From Alkalibacterium sp. 20 (GTDB lineage Bacteria; Bacillota; Bacilli; Lactobacillales; Carnobacteriaceae_A): a stretch of 60,162 bases of DNA. The stretch's first letter is position 1; each line of letters starts with the position of its first letter. Position numbers and translations under genes: made by a program. The notes under the pieces were generated by a model. It ran no database searches. It was not told the DNA's origin and was given only the letters and a program-made list of their open reading frames with translations. Below, in pieces: positions 17,343-26,694 of this stretch. Where the stretch lies: the NCBI RefSeq assembly GCF_001885615.1, contig NZ_LSRN01000013.1, forward strand, positions 1 to 60,162, in the 5' to 3' direction.

Positions 17343-18422
17343 TTATAGCCCTAAATAAATAGCGGGATCTTTCCTTTGCCCGTCTACTTGTACTTCATAA
17401 TGTAAGTGAACACCTGTCGAAGATCCAGTGGTTCCCATTGTTCCAATTTGTTGACCAGTCGTGACTGTCGTTTCTTTTTTGACGTGCATAGTGGACAAAT
17501 GAGCGTATAAGGTCTGTAGTCCATTACCATGATCCAATTGAATATAATTCCCATAACTAGAATGATACGCAGCTGTCACAACGGTTCCATCTAATGACGC
17601 ATAAATAGGTGGATTCCCTCCTGAAAGGGGTGCAAAATCTATCCCCCCGTGTAATTTCCCCATGCCAAATATCGGGTGAATACGAAATCCAAATGGAGAA
17701 GTAACGTTTGTATCGTCCACCGGAAACTTCAATTCTTCATCACCTGTTCCGCCAGTAGAAAGAAATTGTTGCACGAGATTAACATAGAAAAAGTTCCCTC
17801 CATTCGCATATAAAAAGTTGCCATGATTATTTGCTACTGCATTGTTATATGCATATGTTTGGCCAGTAGTGTTTCCAAGTGAAGGAGCAACGACATTTTT
17901 TGAATACTTCATGGCTATTTCTATTGTGTGTTTGCCACCATTTTCAGCAACGTGATTCATATAAGCAGATCCAAAATTATAACCTTGAATGGCTGTCCAT
18001 GTATCGACACCTAATGCTTTTGAACTTATCAGTTGTTGTGATAAATATTTAACGCCTTGATCGATTGAATCTATAGGATCTAACGTGTTTACTGGTAACC
18101 CTAATGATTCAGACGATTGCATAATATCTTTTCCAACACCGCCTGATTCAACTTGTATCAAAGCCAGAATCAGAGGGACTTGATCGGCTATTTCATATTT
18201 ATTTGCATAAACGCTCACTGTTTCTTCCCAAGCTAAAACATTTTCAGACAACCCAACGTTACCTGAAAAATCGCTATTATTAGTAGTAGAATTATCATTG
18301 AATGACATGAATATGATAGAGAATACTAGAATAAGTCCTACGATTAGTATTAGAAAACTGAACGTTCCAAAGACCCATTTTAATTTTTTATACTTTTTAA
18401 AGAGATCAAGCAATGTTTTCAC
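17343..18422 (-). CDS. Bifunctional cell-wall hydrolase (lysozyme-like plus M23 peptidase), VirB1-like
   Basis: 359 residues: cytoplasmic start, transmembrane helix (about 18-40), a lysozyme-like domain with catalytic-type Glu92 in IQVESGG, and a C-terminal M23 endopeptidase with zinc ligands His258, Asp262 and His341 in HLHYE (His339 is the other His). It opens peptidoglycan so the transfer channel can cross the wall. Gram-positive T4SS operons nearly always encode such a two-domain enzyme next to the VirB4 gene, as here. Confidence 0.92.
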   Translation of the reverse strand: MKTLLDLFKKYKKLKWVFGTFSFLILIVGLILVFSIIFMSFNDNSTTNNSDFSGNVGLSENVLAWEETVSVYANKYEIADQVPLILALIQVESGGVGKDIMQSSESLGLPVNTLDPIDSIDQGVKYLSQQLISSKALGVDTWTAIQGYNFGSAYMNHVAENGGKHTIEIAMKYSKNVVAPSLGNTTGQTYAYNNAVANNHGNFLYANGGNFFYVNLVQQFLSTGGTGDEELKFPVDDTNVTSPFGFRIHPIFGMGKLHGGIDFAPLSGGNPPIYASLDGTVVTAAYHSSYGNYIQLDHGNGLQTLYAHLSTMHVKKETTVTTGQQIGTMGTTGSSTGVHLHYEVQVDGQRKDPAIYLGL

Positions 18423-18439
18423 TATTAATCACACCCTTT

Positions 18440-20398
18440 TTAAATACCACCTGTAAACCGTTTAATTTGTTCTGGACTAGCGTAAACATTGACTTGCATA
18501 GATTCATTACCGATGGCCATTATCGTTTGTCCTTGTGTTAATTTTGGAATCCGTTCATATTGGCTGTCGGTTAAAGAATCTCCCAAAACCGTTCTAATAT
18601 CTTGTAAAACTGAGTGATCTAGGTTGAAAAAGAATTTATAAATACAGAGTTCAAAGATTTGTCTAAGCTGTTCTACAACGGCTGTATTGGCACTTGAAGA
18701 AAGAATTTCCAGAGGACTTTGTGTAGCATAAATGACACCACCGAAGAACTTTGGCATTTCTTTTTGGAAATTTACCATGTACCGTACCGCTTCATAATTA
18801 TCAGAGTTTAAAATATTTTGGCACTCATCAATATAAACAGAGAACGCTCTTACATCTTCAATTCCAATTTCGCCCGTCTCGTATTTTTGCTTCATATCTC
18901 GACCATTTCTCAAAGCTTGATTCCAAATCATGGTTAAGGCAGTGAATAATTGACAACGAAAAACGGGTTGAGCCAAATTAGAAATGGATTCAATATCAAA
19001 GAATACAATTTGTTCATTTTCAATATTTTCCACTGTCGTGTACCCATTAAAAATCGACCCATATACCATTAGCATATGCTCTAACGTGTTCCTGATTGTT
19101 TCAATTCTATAAATACGTTGCTCTGTAGGATTATCTAATTTAACTAACGCTATATACTCTGTTTTCAGAAAGTCGATGAGTTCAGTTAAAGTCGGATATT
19201 CGTTATTTTCTAGAGACGTTATCTTGTAGGTAGCATTTAAATGTTGATTATCGATACTCTTTTCCCAAATACCTTTATGACAATACAAGCTGTATAACAT
19301 TGACGAAAATTCATCAAGATCGGTACTCGATAGCTCTGCATTAATATAGGTCATTTGAATGCGACATTTATTTAAATGTTGATTAAAACTTGCCACTTCA
19401 TCTACGGCCAAGTTATCATCTGATTTTGTTTGAGTGGCATATACTTGAAGCCAATTAATCCGTCCATCTTTACCTGATAGATCAATATACTTCCCGTCAT
19501 TTTCAGATACTAGTTGTTTGAAATCCCCCGCTTTATCAAAACCACGTACAAAGTAATTTCGTTTAATATCATCCTCCATTTGTAATTTCAGTAACGTTGA
19601 TTTACCCATCCGCATATTCCCAAATACAAAAGCATGAGAATATTTCCTTCTTTTCCCATCATTATAAAAGCGATCATAAATCACTGCGCCGTTTGTAGAC
19701 GTCTCGCCTAAAAAGAACCCTCTAGGATCTTCTAATGACGTATGGTGGAAGAAGTAGCTCCCTCCCAGTGAAGAAGCAGGTAGTGGTGTTCCCGTTCTCT
19801 TATAAGCCCATTTTTGTTGTTCCGAATAATCATAAAAAATACTTTTCCATTCTTCTTCTTGTTCTAAAATCATTACTTGCGATTGAATGCCATTTCCGTA
19901 TAAAGATTTTTTTTGTTTGTCTATTTTTTCTTCTAATTCTTTTTCCGTCGCCCCACCAGTATAAGAACGATTACGAATAACTTTAATGACTTCTCCTTGT
20001 TGACTGATTTCATTTACAATTTCGGTTAATTGCTGAATATTCGCACTAGCTTCCTGCTTAACAATATTGTTTTTATCTTCTAAAATACGTGCGTATTGCT
20101 CGTCTATGGAGCGGTTCAACTCTCTCATTGTTCTCTCTTTATCTTGTGTGGATACATCTAAGGTTGTTATATGGCCTTCTACCTGCATTAATCTATTCTG
20201 CCAAAAAGGGGGTTGTGTCGTTGGATAATTGTAAACATCTAGACAAGCTTCATATCCATCGCCTTTTTGAATCGATTTATCTTTAAAAACCATCCCCCCT
20301 TGTGGTTGTATATCAGAAATAAATTCATAATCAAGTGTGCTTGGACTTTCTACTTTTAAATTTCTTTTTATTTCATTCTTTTTCTTTTTTCCAAACAT
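18440..20398 (-). CDS. VirB4-type T4SS ATPase
   Basis: 652 residues. Walker A is GNMRMGKST (260-268) and Walker B is SVYIDECQNIL. The region between them carries the usual VirB4/TraE insertions. The protein energises assembly and substrate transport at the inner face of the channel. The N-terminal domain found in many VirB4 proteins appears to be a separate gene (20416-20985) immediately upstream. The following gene is the wall hydrolase, 17 bases downstream. Confidence 0.93.
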   Translation of the reverse strand: MFGKKKKNEIKRNLKVESPSTLDYEFISDIQPQGGMVFKDKSIQKGDGYEACLDVYNYPTTQPPFWQNRLMQVEGHITTLDVSTQDKERTMRELNRSIDEQYARILEDKNNIVKQEASANIQQLTEIVNEISQQGEVIKVIRNRSYTGGATEKELEEKIDKQKKSLYGNGIQSQVMILEQEEEWKSIFYDYSEQQKWAYKRTGTPLPASSLGGSYFFHHTSLEDPRGFFLGETSTNGAVIYDRFYNDGKRRKYSHAFVFGNMRMGKSTLLKLQMEDDIKRNYFVRGFDKAGDFKQLVSENDGKYIDLSGKDGRINWLQVYATQTKSDDNLAVDEVASFNQHLNKCRIQMTYINAELSSTDLDEFSSMLYSLYCHKGIWEKSIDNQHLNATYKITSLENNEYPTLTELIDFLKTEYIALVKLDNPTEQRIYRIETIRNTLEHMLMVYGSIFNGYTTVENIENEQIVFFDIESISNLAQPVFRCQLFTALTMIWNQALRNGRDMKQKYETGEIGIEDVRAFSVYIDECQNILNSDNYEAVRYMVNFQKEMPKFFGGVIYATQSPLEILSSSANTAVVEQLRQIFELCIYKFFFNLDHSVLQDIRTVLGDSLTDSQYERIPKLTQGQTIMAIGNESMQVNVYASPEQIKRFTGGI

Positions 20399-20415
20399 TA
20401 TATGACCCTCTTTTC

Positions 20416-20985
20416 TTACAGACTATTTATATTCAAAATTTTTGCTAAAATTCCTCTTTTCTTTTCTACAGTGATATTTGTCGGGCTAAAAGCCTGTTCT
20501 CCAAAAATCTTTATATCTTTGATCCGACTGGCTAACTCTTTCTTACTTTTAGCATTTACAACAAGATAGTATTCTTGATTCGTTATATTATTTTCAGCTA
20601 TTTGTAATGTTTCTATTTCGCCTAATATTGACCTTTTTTGCTTTTCTTTATGAATATCGGATAACTGTAACGTATCTACAGTCTGGTATTTCTTTAGCCA
20701 ATATTGTTGTTGTTTTTTGGTACTTACTTTGTATCTAAGGGAAATAAATTTTATATCGAAAAGGACAACTCTAAAGAAAGTAGAAAAATTACCAATCAAT
20801 GAATCCGAATCTTTGCTATTAACGGAATTCAGATCAACGCTTCTGCATTTTAGCCACTCTTGATACTCTCCATTTTTCATTACAAGGTAACCCTCTTCTG
20901 AAATACGCTCATACGGAATTACTTCAACAACAGAATGATCGACCACTGCTTTTTTATCCTTCTTCTCTTTTTTACTCTTAAACAT
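20416..20985 (-). CDS. Split VirB4 N-terminal-like domain (TrsD type)
   Basis: 189 residues with a basic start (FKSKKEKKDKK), then EVIPYERISEEGYLVMKNGEYQEWLKCRSVDLNSVN, resembling the N-terminal domain of VirB4/TrbE proteins. No P-loop. Gram-positive T4SS of the pSK41/pMRC01 type carry this as a separate protein (TrsD) before the ATPase (TrsE). It probably forms a complex with the ATPase encoded 17 bases downstream. Confidence 0.7.
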   Translation of the reverse strand: MFKSKKEKKDKKAVVDHSVVEVIPYERISEEGYLVMKNGEYQEWLKCRSVDLNSVNSKDSDSLIGNFSTFFRVVLFDIKFISLRYKVSTKKQQQYWLKKYQTVDTLQLSDIHKEKQKRSILGEIETLQIAENNITNQEYYLVVNAKSKKELASRIKDIKIFGEQAFSPTNITVEKKRGILAKILNINSL

Positions 20986-20987
20986 AC

Positions 20988-21302
20988 TTAGTCAACCTCT
21001 TTTTTGACGTGATATTTTTGGAAATCCACACTCCGATATTTTTTCAAATCTTGTCTAAGTGATTGAACCATAAGATTAAATACCGATTTTTGAGGGATTG
21101 GTTTTGCAATAAAGATAAATGTAAACACGACATTGAAAATATAATATGCAAATCTTAATGTGGTGCCTGTTTCTGCTAGGATGGGGGCTGTAAACATGGT
21201 GAAAATTATCATTCCTGCGATAAAAGGAATATCAGATAAATAAATAAACCATAATTTTATATCGGCTTTCATTTCTCTAGGTATTCGATAGTTATTTTGC
21301 AT
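20988..21302 (-). CDS. VirB3/PrgI-like membrane protein (DUF5592 type)
   Basis: 104 residues from the ATG at 21302, chosen for the AAAGGAG site; a longer frame would place it inside the gene. YRIPREMKADIKLWFIYLSDIPFI followed by two membrane helices (about 20-40 and 50-70) matches the small membrane proteins that precede VirB4 in Firmicutes T4SS. It probably anchors the ATPase complex at the membrane. Almost contiguous with the next gene. Confidence 0.75.
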   Translation of the reverse strand: MQNNYRIPREMKADIKLWFIYLSDIPFIAGMIIFTMFTAPILAETGTTLRFAYYIFNVVFTFIFIAKPIPQKSVFNLMVQSLRQDLKKYRSVDFQKYHVKKEVD

Positions 21303-21341
21303 AGTATTCTCCTTTACATACCTATCCACTTTTAAACACTT

Positions 21342-23702
21342 TTATAAAGTGGGTCTCTTGCTTGTTTTTGGTTTTGAATGCTGACTATTTATATTTGAGC
21401 TAAATTCCTTCATTGTTTCATTTAGCTTATTAGTGGTTTGATTAGATACTGAATAATTCGTATCAACATTCTCAAATTGCTCTTTATTATTTGTTCCTAC
21501 TACATTATTGGTTGAGTGACTAGTACTCGTTTCATTAGTATTGAAAGTTGTTGTTTCCCCTGCGTTACTCCCTGAACTGTAATCAGAACTTGCAGGTTTC
21601 GGCATTTCTCTTGAGGAAGAACCACTCTCACTAAATGAATCAATTGAGCTTACGCTAGTTACGCCATTTCCAGTATTTATTCTGACGTCATTTCTTATAT
21701 TCCCATTTGTCGATTCATTAATATTTTGTGTTTCTGTATTCGATCCCGTAACTGTATTTTCTCGATTCCCATTACTTTGTAAGCTGGAAGATTGATCTTG
21801 ACTAGTTGATTCATTCGAGTCTGCACTATTTTCCAAACTAGCAGTATTCACTGGAATGGACGTAGACGAACCGCTTATGCTTGACCCTTTTTCGGTATTA
21901 ACGTTTGAAGACCCTTGATTCATTTGTCCTTTATTATCAGTTGATATGTTCTCTGTAGTCGTTTGATTAACGCCTTGTTGTTTCGTTGCTGTTCCAGATA
22001 CTTGGTTTTGTTGTTCGGTCATTGTGCCACTTTCACTAGAGTCAGCGTTGATTTGTTGACCTGCTAAAGGTGTTTGAGAACCGTCTCCATTACCACCCTC
22101 TAAATCACCTGATTGTGGCGATTCTAACCCCTCCATAGAGCTTGTCGATTCATCTAACTGTACGTTACCAGACGTTCCTGTATCGGGCTTAATAGGGCTA
22201 TTAGAACCGCTTGATTCAATATCCCCTTGTTGTCCAGTTACTGGATTCTGATCAACGGAACGTTCACTGTCCATTGCAGAACTTTCTCCTCCTGTTTCAG
22301 CAACACCCAATCCGTTCTTTCCACCGGAATTAGCGCCTATTGCACTCCCTGCACTAGCACCTGTAGAGCTTCCTGCTACTCCACCAATTCCGACTGCATT
22401 ACTCGTATCACCTGTCGAATTAGTCGTCGCTTCTGCCCCTTTATCAGTCGTACCCACACCACTTATACCGTTTTCTTCATTTGGTTTAGAATCGGGTTTC
22501 ATTTTGGAACTAATCGCACTTACTCCGTTTCCTACACTACTCCCTACGCTTTTACTAATCGCGCTGATTCCTTTAGATCCTGCATACATACCTGCCATTG
22601 TTTTAAACCCATCTTTTACTCCAACGTCAAAACCTAACAAGCGGGTAATGACAGACGTTCCATCTATTACGACTAAACCTAGTATTACTAATATGAGAGC
22701 TTTTAGTAGCGGGTTCATTTCCCCTGGTACAATTACATTGGGGGTACTAATCCAAGTGACAAATATTTGATACAGTCTTAGTAAGAAGAAGATAATAGCC
22801 AAAGTTGCAAACCCATTAACTACCTCTTTGAATATCTGTTTCACTTTTTGTCCCGTTCCAATATCTGTAAATATTAGTATCGGAGAAATGATTTTAGTCA
22901 CTGCTAATTCAAATGATATTTGTATTATTTTAAAAGCGAAGAAAATATATACCACGGATAAAATGAGAAGCTGAATAATTACCGTTACATAATCAATCGA
23001 ATAACGATAATAGGTTTGATTCCAAGATAACCACCCTGATTCCAGTTCTTCTACTTCTGTATCTCCATTTTCTGTCACAGTTATTCTGTTTTCAAAGACT
23101 TCATTATTATTTATACCTTCTTGATTTGCTTCAATTGCTTCCTGAAAGTTTGTATATTTAAAGTTATCAACTGTAATGTTATTGACTCCATAGGTATCAG
23201 AAGCAGTGCCTTCAAAATTGTTATTATCTAGGATCAACAAATCTGTTACGTTATCAGATATAGCCAGCATGGCTAATGAATCTGATTCTGATTCATTAGC
23301 AGCAATTTCACTAGCTCCGTCTTTACCTATAGTCGCTAGATCGTCAAATTTCACCATCATATCTGGTAGAATAATCACAAAAAGTAAAGCTAACACTAAA
23401 TTTCTGAAAATAGTCTGATTAGGAACGGGGATCCCACTAATTTTCTTTATCCCAATCCAGGCCACTATAATTGCTAAGAATCCCCAACTAACTGCTAAAA
23501 TGACAGTGTAAAATTCTTCAACTTGTCCCGTTGAATAAAAATCGCTTACTCTATAAACTTGTGTCACCAAATTTTCAGCCACAGTAGCTATGCTATAAAT
23601 CAAACGGAGTAGCAATTCCCCTAAATAGGTAAACGGCACGTTGAATATTTCTTTTATAGAGAAGTAATCTTGAAACCTGATTAATATATCTTGTGTTGAC
23701 AT
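21342..23702 (-). CDS. VirB6/TrbL-like polytopic protein with long low-complexity tail
   Basis: 786 residues. The first ~375 contain about six membrane helices and an exported loop around residues 135-225, like the VirB6/TrbL proteins that line the inner-membrane channel. Residues ~380-786 are a low-complexity Ser/Gly/Thr/Asn/Gln-rich tail with almost no hydrophobic residues, ending in a basic PKTSKRPTL. Such tails are seen in Gram-positive homologues but ~400 residues is long. Whether the tail is inside or outside depends on topology. Position between the coupling protein and VirB3 supports the call. Confidence 0.82.
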   Translation of the reverse strand: MSTQDILIRFQDYFSIKEIFNVPFTYLGELLLRLIYSIATVAENLVTQVYRVSDFYSTGQVEEFYTVILAVSWGFLAIIVAWIGIKKISGIPVPNQTIFRNLVLALLFVIILPDMMVKFDDLATIGKDGASEIAANESESDSLAMLAISDNVTDLLILDNNNFEGTASDTYGVNNITVDNFKYTNFQEAIEANQEGINNNEVFENRITVTENGDTEVEELESGWLSWNQTYYRYSIDYVTVIIQLLILSVVYIFFAFKIIQISFELAVTKIISPILIFTDIGTGQKVKQIFKEVVNGFATLAIIFFLLRLYQIFVTWISTPNVIVPGEMNPLLKALILVILGLVVIDGTSVITRLLGFDVGVKDGFKTMAGMYAGSKGISAISKSVGSSVGNGVSAISSKMKPDSKPNEENGISGVGTTDKGAEATTNSTGDTSNAVGIGGVAGSSTGASAGSAIGANSGGKNGLGVAETGGESSAMDSERSVDQNPVTGQQGDIESSGSNSPIKPDTGTSGNVQLDESTSSMEGLESPQSGDLEGGNGDGSQTPLAGQQINADSSESGTMTEQQNQVSGTATKQQGVNQTTTENISTDNKGQMNQGSSNVNTEKGSSISGSSTSIPVNTASLENSADSNESTSQDQSSSLQSNGNRENTVTGSNTETQNINESTNGNIRNDVRINTGNGVTSVSSIDSFSESGSSSREMPKPASSDYSSGSNAGETTTFNTNETSTSHSTNNVVGTNNKEQFENVDTNYSVSNQTTNKLNETMKEFSSNINSQHSKPKTSKRPTL

Positions 23703-23718
23703 TCGTTACACCACACAT

Positions 23719-26694
23719 TCATTTTGTGTTGATACTTTGTTTGTAGACAATAAGGTTGTTCTCAAAAGATTTAACTAAATGAGGTTTATTCTTCCTAATA
23801 GCTTCAATCATTTCAGCTTCTTCTAATCTTTCTTTTCCTGAAAAGATTTGATCAAGAGATAAGTTATATGTCTTCAAGAAATTAGAGAAGTAACGCGTTT
23901 CTAAAATAGCCGTTGTAATATAAAAGATTGAATCGTTAGCTTCTTCTACATTTTCAGTTTCTATTTCGATAGGTTCGTCCCTTCGTGTAGCAACCGTTTC
24001 ACTTGTTGCAGCACTCATTTCTTCTGTATCTTTTTCTACAAATATGTCATGAAACCTTTTTTTGAATTGGTTTCTAAACTTAATTGAAGCCATATCTTTA
24101 TACTGATGTGTAACCAACGAATAAGTGACCTTTGATTCTTTGGGATCAGTGACTCGTTTAATTAACTGATTACAAATGTCTTCATTACTACTCTCAAAAT
24201 CAAATTCCTTTAGGTTTTCCGTAGTCATAGTTGTAAAGACATTACTTAATACCTCGTTAATGCTAGCCAATTCTATAGAATTAAATTTATCGTAAGCAGT
24301 CTTTTTTTCTTCTGTTTTTGCTTCTGGTTCTAGTTCTTTATCACGTACATTCAAATGCATTACATTGTCTATTTCTTGGAAATCGAGAGCAATTAAGTCT
24401 AAATCCATATATTTATGAATAGACTTTATCGGGAAATCAGCTGTAGATTTTCCTGTAAAGAAATACTCTGATAGGTATTCGTAACGGTATTTCATTCTTC
24501 TTTTTTTCCCCGAATTATAAATAGGGTATGCTTTTATTTTTTCTTGTTTATTTGTTTGACGTTTCAAAGACCTTAAGACCAGCATTTCTCCCTCTTCAAA
24601 TCTTAATAAGTTAAAGGGTTCAATCAAGGGTTGTTTATCTATATTTTTAGAGTTTTTTTGTTCTAATTCTGTTGAATCTCCTGAATTAGAATTTAATTCA
24701 ATGGTTCTGTAACCTAATTTCTCTGATATTTCTTTTGCGGTCGTTGAAGAAGTGGATAGGATATATAAGTGATTCTGACAGTTATCTTTAATTGACTGAC
24801 CCTTCTCATCGCCATAGAGTGCGGTTATTTGATTGTAGCCTTGTACGACCAGGTCAAATAGTATGTTACGTCCTAAGCACACAGTCATAATAGAATCCAT
24901 TTCTTTTATAGGTGTCATATTTCCGAATTCATCTAGTAAGAATTTCAATCTGCGGTGCAGCTTATTCCCTCGCACGTCTTGACACATGGTAGCCATTGTC
25001 TGGTACATCTGTTTAATAAAAATACTAGACAACATGGCTCTGCTTCTATCATAATCTGGGACTAACAAGAAGATTGCTTTAGGTTTGTCAATGTAATAGG
25101 TTTCCATAGATTGAACAAGTTCCAGACCCTGTTGCTCTTTATTTTTCAAGATTTTTGTACTTGCTTGTTCTTTGTATTCAATAAAACCATAGTCATTAAT
25201 GGGACTTAACGCATTTTGGGCTATTCGCTTAAATGAATACCACAGATCAATATTTTCATCATCTACCAAGTGGATAATATCCCCATCTGCTAGTTTCTCG
25301 TTAAAACAAATTTTCAAACTACCATAGGGTTCTTTATTTTTAATCAATCGCTTCACTTGTCCGACATCTTCTCCAAAAGGGCTATCTACATTTTTCTTAT
25401 AAAATTCTGCTTTAACCGATTGCCCTACTAATTTGTAATCAGTAAACAATCTAATTTGTTTTGGGAAGCCTACCAAGGAGAAATCAATTGTATTTTTACT
25501 TGTCATTCGTGCCATAGAATCTGCATTGAATAATTTTAATTTTTCTAGGGCCGATACGAATATTGAAGACCTCGTTTTGCCCTCTGCAAACTCTGTTGCA
25601 GAAAATTGCATTTTTGCAACGTCCGAGTGATCTAATGAGTTGAAAAATAAATCTAATTTAGTTTTTTCTACTCCGTCAATTTCTGTTTTTTCTTTTCCTA
25701 ATGTCGTGATAAAGGTTTGAACATTTCTCATAGTCACTTTTTCGGGTTTATATGTATCTTCTCTTAAATAAATACCGCATAAAGCTAAGATTGAGGCGCC
25801 CACTAAAGAGGAAGCTAGCGAGTTCCAAAAATCAGCTTCCGGATCTCCTGTCATATACAACGAGAAGGTCAAGCTTTCAGTTAATTGTTGGGCTGTTTCC
25901 ATATCTCCATTGGTGTAGGCTTCTATAATTAAAGCTAAAGGATTATATGATAGTGAATTTTCGGGACTAATCATATTTATCACTTCAATATCATACCCAC
26001 GTTTCCTTAACGTCTCATACGACCCTGTATAAAGTTCCCCTTTAGGATCATTGATAACTAAACTAGATTGTTCTTCTGCCCTTGACGTCACATCTATAGT
26101 AGGAAAGACAAAGGTTTCTCCTTTACCTGAACGGGAAGTCCCTATAATGACTGTATTCACCGGTTGATCGTCAAGGTAGAGCTTATCTTTGTACCTCGCT
26201 ACCGGAATGCCCCCATGACCTTTAATTTTAGATTTTAATTGGTCTACTTCTTTGTAGGCTTGTTGAATCTCACTTAGTGTTGAAAATCGAGAATCTCCTT
26301 TTTGTTCCGTTACATTTAAAGGTAAGAACTTTTTTCTAATTTTGAATGCAAAAACTATCGAAAAAACGACTGTTCCAAGTAAGGAAATGATATGAAAAAG
26401 TGTTAAATCGTTTACGTTTGTTAGTTGATTTAGACCAAATTCATAACTTTCAAAGCCCGTTCTACCTTGAAGTAGCGAGCCTATCCCAAACCCATTTTCA
26501 ATAAACGAACGTATTACATTGATAAAGTAGTTAAATAAGAGAGAAAGAGGTAGCACGATAATCATTACATTGAGTACGAATATAAACCACGAACTTAGAA
26601 ATGCAAACTTTGAGGATTGTGTTTCCTTTTTCATAGATTTTAATTGCAATTTATGACTTAATTTTAATCGCATATTATTAGATACCATGTGCAT
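23719..26694 (-). CDS. VirD4/TraG-type coupling protein
   Basis: 991 residues, considerably longer than the ~600 typical of the family. Two N-terminal membrane helices (about 33-60 and 98-118), Walker A GTSRSGKG (185-192), INDPKGEL after it, Walker B LLDEFGN and a later VQGYNQ. The coupling protein links the relaxosome to the channel and pumps DNA. Extra length comes from an insertion of ~130 residues (about 395-530) and a C-terminal extension from ~745. The extension contains SAATSET (about 893-899), shared with TopB. The ATG overlaps the stop of the upstream gene (TAAATG). Confidence 0.93.
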   Translation of the reverse strand: MHMVSNNMRLKLSHKLQLKSMKKETQSSKFAFLSSWFIFVLNVMIIVLPLSLLFNYFINVIRSFIENGFGIGSLLQGRTGFESYEFGLNQLTNVNDLTLFHIISLLGTVVFSIVFAFKIRKKFLPLNVTEQKGDSRFSTLSEIQQAYKEVDQLKSKIKGHGGIPVARYKDKLYLDDQPVNTVIIGTSRSGKGETFVFPTIDVTSRAEEQSSLVINDPKGELYTGSYETLRKRGYDIEVINMISPENSLSYNPLALIIEAYTNGDMETAQQLTESLTFSLYMTGDPEADFWNSLASSLVGASILALCGIYLREDTYKPEKVTMRNVQTFITTLGKEKTEIDGVEKTKLDLFFNSLDHSDVAKMQFSATEFAEGKTRSSIFVSALEKLKLFNADSMARMTSKNTIDFSLVGFPKQIRLFTDYKLVGQSVKAEFYKKNVDSPFGEDVGQVKRLIKNKEPYGSLKICFNEKLADGDIIHLVDDENIDLWYSFKRIAQNALSPINDYGFIEYKEQASTKILKNKEQQGLELVQSMETYYIDKPKAIFLLVPDYDRSRAMLSSIFIKQMYQTMATMCQDVRGNKLHRRLKFLLDEFGNMTPIKEMDSIMTVCLGRNILFDLVVQGYNQITALYGDEKGQSIKDNCQNHLYILSTSSTTAKEISEKLGYRTIELNSNSGDSTELEQKNSKNIDKQPLIEPFNLLRFEEGEMLVLRSLKRQTNKQEKIKAYPIYNSGKKRRMKYRYEYLSEYFFTGKSTADFPIKSIHKYMDLDLIALDFQEIDNVMHLNVRDKELEPEAKTEEKKTAYDKFNSIELASINEVLSNVFTTMTTENLKEFDFESSNEDICNQLIKRVTDPKESKVTYSLVTHQYKDMASIKFRNQFKKRFHDIFVEKDTEEMSAATSETVATRRDEPIEIETENVEEANDSIFYITTAILETRYFSNFLKTYNLSLDQIFSGKERLEEAEMIEAIRKNKPHLVKSFENNLIVYKQSINTK

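Noticed and set aside
22227-22637. Plus-strand Cys/Thr/Ser-rich frame opposite the VirB6-like tail
   Set aside because: It is the antisense reading of a low-complexity coding region; no ribosome site or domain supports it.
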